Positions 61,914 to 64,000 of a DNA stretch of 64,000 bases are shown one piece after another. The DNA is taken from contig JAOSJU010000001.1 of the NCBI GenBank assembly GCA_027493945.1, positions 1,798,001 to 1,862,000 on the forward strand. Direction: 5' to 3'. This stretch comes from Burkholderiaceae bacterium. Its GTDB lineage: Bacteria > Pseudomonadota > Gammaproteobacteria > Burkholderiales > Burkholderiaceae_E. A program made the position numbers and the translations under genes. How positions within the stretch are numbered: position 1 is the stretch's first letter; the number at the start of each line of letters is the position of its first letter. Below the pieces are notes generated by a model. It saw only the letters and a list, made by a program, of their open reading frames with translations, made no database searches and had not been told where the DNA came from.

Positions 61914-63542
61914 ACTCCTTGAGGTCGGGAATCGGTTCGGTCGTCAGTGTCATCTGCTCATTGACTTTACTAACGACGACCAGTTTCTCCCATTGAGGAT
62001 CCATATGCGGATAGTCCAGCCGGAAGTGGGGCCACAGGCCGTTCTTGGCCAGTCGCGTCTCGGTGCGCATCAGTGAGGCCCTGATGTGCATCTCCACCAT
62101 GTCGAAGATGTTGCGCACTTCGAGGCATCGCATCGTCTCGTGAGGGTTCTTCGCAAAGAGCTTGGGCAGGGATTGTGTCCTGAGTTCGGCCAGCCGCTCC
62201 AGGCCCTTCTTCATCAGGTCCCCATCCTTGAAGTAGCCTACGTAGTCCGTGGGGATAGTTCGAATCGCCGTCTCGAGATCGGTGGGGTTCACTCCGTCCG
62301 TCTTCTTCGTATACCGCTTCACCAGTTTCTGAACCTGCGCGAGCTGGCCTGCCTCGGGAACCGGGTCTGGAAAGCGCTTTGCGTCTTCGGACGCTTGCTC
62401 TCCGGCGATGTGTCCGGAAACCATGGCCTGTGACAGGCCGAGAAGATACGCGCAGGAAGAGCCCGCAGCGTACAGCCCGGGCAACGAGGTCCGAAAGGTC
62501 TCGTCGGTCAACAGCGCCCCGTTGATCGCCGCCGGAACCAATTGCATGGGAATCAGGTCTTTCCTGAAATCCAGTCCCTTCTGGTTCAGCCACTGCTTGG
62601 TGACTGGATATTCGTGATCCATCTCCCGTTCGTACGCCTGGATGGTTTCTTCGGACAGCGCTCGGAAGTCCCAGTACAGAGGCCCCCTGCCTTCGGCGAT
62701 TTCCTTGGCCATGAGAAAGGCGCGCTGCGAACTGTCGCGCTTGTCGCGAAGGACCTTCTCGCCATGGCGATTCACCAAGGTGCCCATCTTCTCGAATGGC
62801 TTGATCCCGGCAACGCCGCCCCCGTTCTCAGGCTGACGTAGTCCATGTAAATGTATTCCATGTTGGTGCACTTGGCACCGGCGCGGTATCCCACGGCCTG
62901 CGCGTCACCCGTATTTGTCGTGGGCTGGTAGGTCATGAAGAGGCCGTCGGGTTCCAGATACTGCCTGCCGGAATCGCCGGTGCAGACGATCGTCGCCTTG
63001 GCTAGGCAGGCCGTCAGGGTGCCTTCGCGCACATCGAACCCCACGGCGCCGATGACCTTCCCGTCCTGCGTCAGCAGGTCGACGGCCATAGTCCTCTCCA
63101 GGACCTTCGCGCCGGTCGCCGCCACGGCCGCGGCGAGTTTCACCTTCGTCTGGCGACCCCGGTACGAGACGAAGCTGTAGCGCCTCTCAGGGATCTCCCA
63201 AACCCTGTAGCTCCCGTCGTCCTCGCGGATCAGGACTCCGAACTTCTCCAGGTCGAGCAGTCGCGCATAGGCACCCTTGTCCATGGCGAAGACCACGTTG
63301 GGATCGAGCAGGTCTTTCTTGCTGAGGATAGCCTTCTGCCTGGCGGTCTCGGGGTTCAGCAAGCCCTTGGGCCAGATCCCCATATTGATGTGATCCATCC
63401 CGGGACCGACTCCCCCGCCTCTTCGCAGGGAAGACTTCTCGAGGATGAGGACCGAGTTCCCCATTTCCCTGGCCCGAATCGCCGCGAAGCAACCCGCGAT
63501 TCCCCCACCGATGACGAGCACATCTGTCTTGATCGTTTCCAT
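61906..63542 (-). CDS. AprA-like FAD-dependent oxidoreductase (one frameshift)
   Basis: FAD flavoprotein of 545 aa from the fumarate reductase/AprA superfamily. It starts METIKTDVLVIGGGIAGCFA with the FAD-binding glycine motif, followed by an RRGGGVGPGMDHINMG active-site-like region and, in the second half, GLYAAGSSCAYLLG and a C-terminal helical domain. One base is missing near 62826-62833; restoring it joins YVSL to ENGGGVAGIKPFEKMG. It is shorter than AprA (about 640), so adenylylsulfate reduction is not established. The ferredoxin partner follows directly. Confidence 0.85.
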
Positions 63543-63604
63543 CCCTCACCTCATCGACCTATTTACTCCGATTTCGACGTCCATTCATTCAAGCGGCAAG
63601 CCGG

Positions 63605-64000
63605 CTACTTGACGTCTTCCGGCTTGATCACCGTCTTGAATCTCTCCACTTCACTCTTGATCGACTTGTCGAAATCCGACGCATTCAGATACCCGGGGAC
63701 GCTCCCCATCTTCTTCAGCGTCTCGATCGCCGTCGGACTGGTTGCCGCCTTTTGGAGGGCCGCATCGAGGACCTTGAAGACATCGTCCGGAATATTCGCC
63801 GGCGCGAAAATCCCCACCCAGGCCCGGATGGTCGCCTCATCCAGCCCCTTCTCCCTGAAGGTGGGAATATCGTTGAAGCCCTCGTACCTCTCCGCAGTGG
63901 TAATGGCCAATCCCCTCAATTCCCCGGACTTGAGATGGGGCGCCAGCGCGGTAATCCCGGCAACTGATGCCTGGATGTGCCCCCAGCAGGGCCGTGGCGT
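63605..64000 (-). CDS. tctC: TctC-like periplasmic binding protein, 5' end beyond the window
   Basis: C-terminal part (about 110-130 residues) of a Bug/TctC-family solute-binding protein. Visible are HIQASVAGITALAPHLKSGE, RGLAITTAERYEGF and WVGIFAPANIPDDVFKVL, typical of the family's second lobe. Just before HIQ the frame may shift at a G run near 63975, but this is at the edge of the window and cannot be settled. It lies 62 bp upstream of the flavoprotein gene and is probably the first transport gene of the island seen here. Confidence 0.85.
   Translation of the reverse strand, partial: TPRPCWGHIQASVAGITALAPHLKSGELRGLAITTAERYEGFNDIPTFREKGLDEATIRAWVGIFAPANIPDDVFKVLDAALQKAATSPTAIETLKKMGSVPGYLNASDFDKSIKSEVERFKTVIKPEDVK

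Overview
The window looks like chromosomal DNA from a high-G+C betaproteobacterium, probably Burkholderiales-like. This is judged by eye from strong G/C bias at third codon positions, a leucine-degradation (liu) cluster, branched-chain-type ABC transporters next to CoA ligases, and fixABCX. I ran no database search. No rRNA, tRNA, CRISPR array or prophage was seen. About 16-17 single-base frameshifts, mostly at short homopolymers, break otherwise well conserved genes. Gene lengths become normal when one base is added or removed, so I treat most as sequence errors and annotate the genes as whole.

Layout. 1-3601 (+): end of liuC, liuD and a hydroxyacid dehydrogenase. 3606-9934 (-): a complete RND efflux operon (adaptor, pump, outer-membrane channel) ending in a TetR repressor gene with an in-frame amber codon. 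9972-11299: an intact IS4-family element, with perfect terminal repeats and a 9-bp target duplication, inserted just upstream of the efflux operon. 11416-13556 (+): HMG-CoA lyase (the separated liuE), a DUF1289 protein and a metallo-hydrolase. 13637-14851: a DUF4143-type ATPase. 14863-24735 (-): PaaY-like protein, an unusual crotonase, a PaaK-like ligase, a complete LIV-type ABC transporter and a long-chain-type acyl-CoA ligase. These face a Crp/Fnr regulator across an operator-like palindrome. 25503-28334 (-): methyltransferase, 3-hydroxyacyl-CoA dehydrogenase, threonine ammonia-lyase. 28426-33313 (+): membrane protein, HtrA-like protease and a MoxR/DUF58/VWA module. 33320-34903 (-): SH3 protein and SrkA-like kinase. 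34905-35272: a striking 119-bp inverted repeat, followed by alanine dehydrogenase.

36441-39974 (-) is fixABCX, separated from ettA by a perfect FNR/ANR-type box. 41914-45462 (+) holds a QseBC-like two-component system and a periplasmic DegP-like protease. 45704-50474 (-) holds a GGDEF/EAL protein and a sensor/regulator pair resembling the PdsS/PdsR family of dedicated sortase systems, with no sortase nearby. 50649-55101 contains a tiny membrane protein, YecA- and YaeQ-like proteins, and a Spy/CpxRA-like envelope-stress module with a CpxR-type box between its divergent parts.

The last 9 kb (about 55.1-64 kb, all on -) is visibly less G/C-rich and reads as an acquired catabolic island. It carries tripartite tricarboxylate transporter parts (TctC, TctB, no TctA in view), an AprA-like flavoprotein with a two-cluster ferredoxin, a thiamine-diphosphate enzyme, an IclR regulator, CobS/CobT chelatase subunits without CobN, and a broken S-formylglutathione hydrolase. 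This combination is the best candidate for an undescribed pathway.
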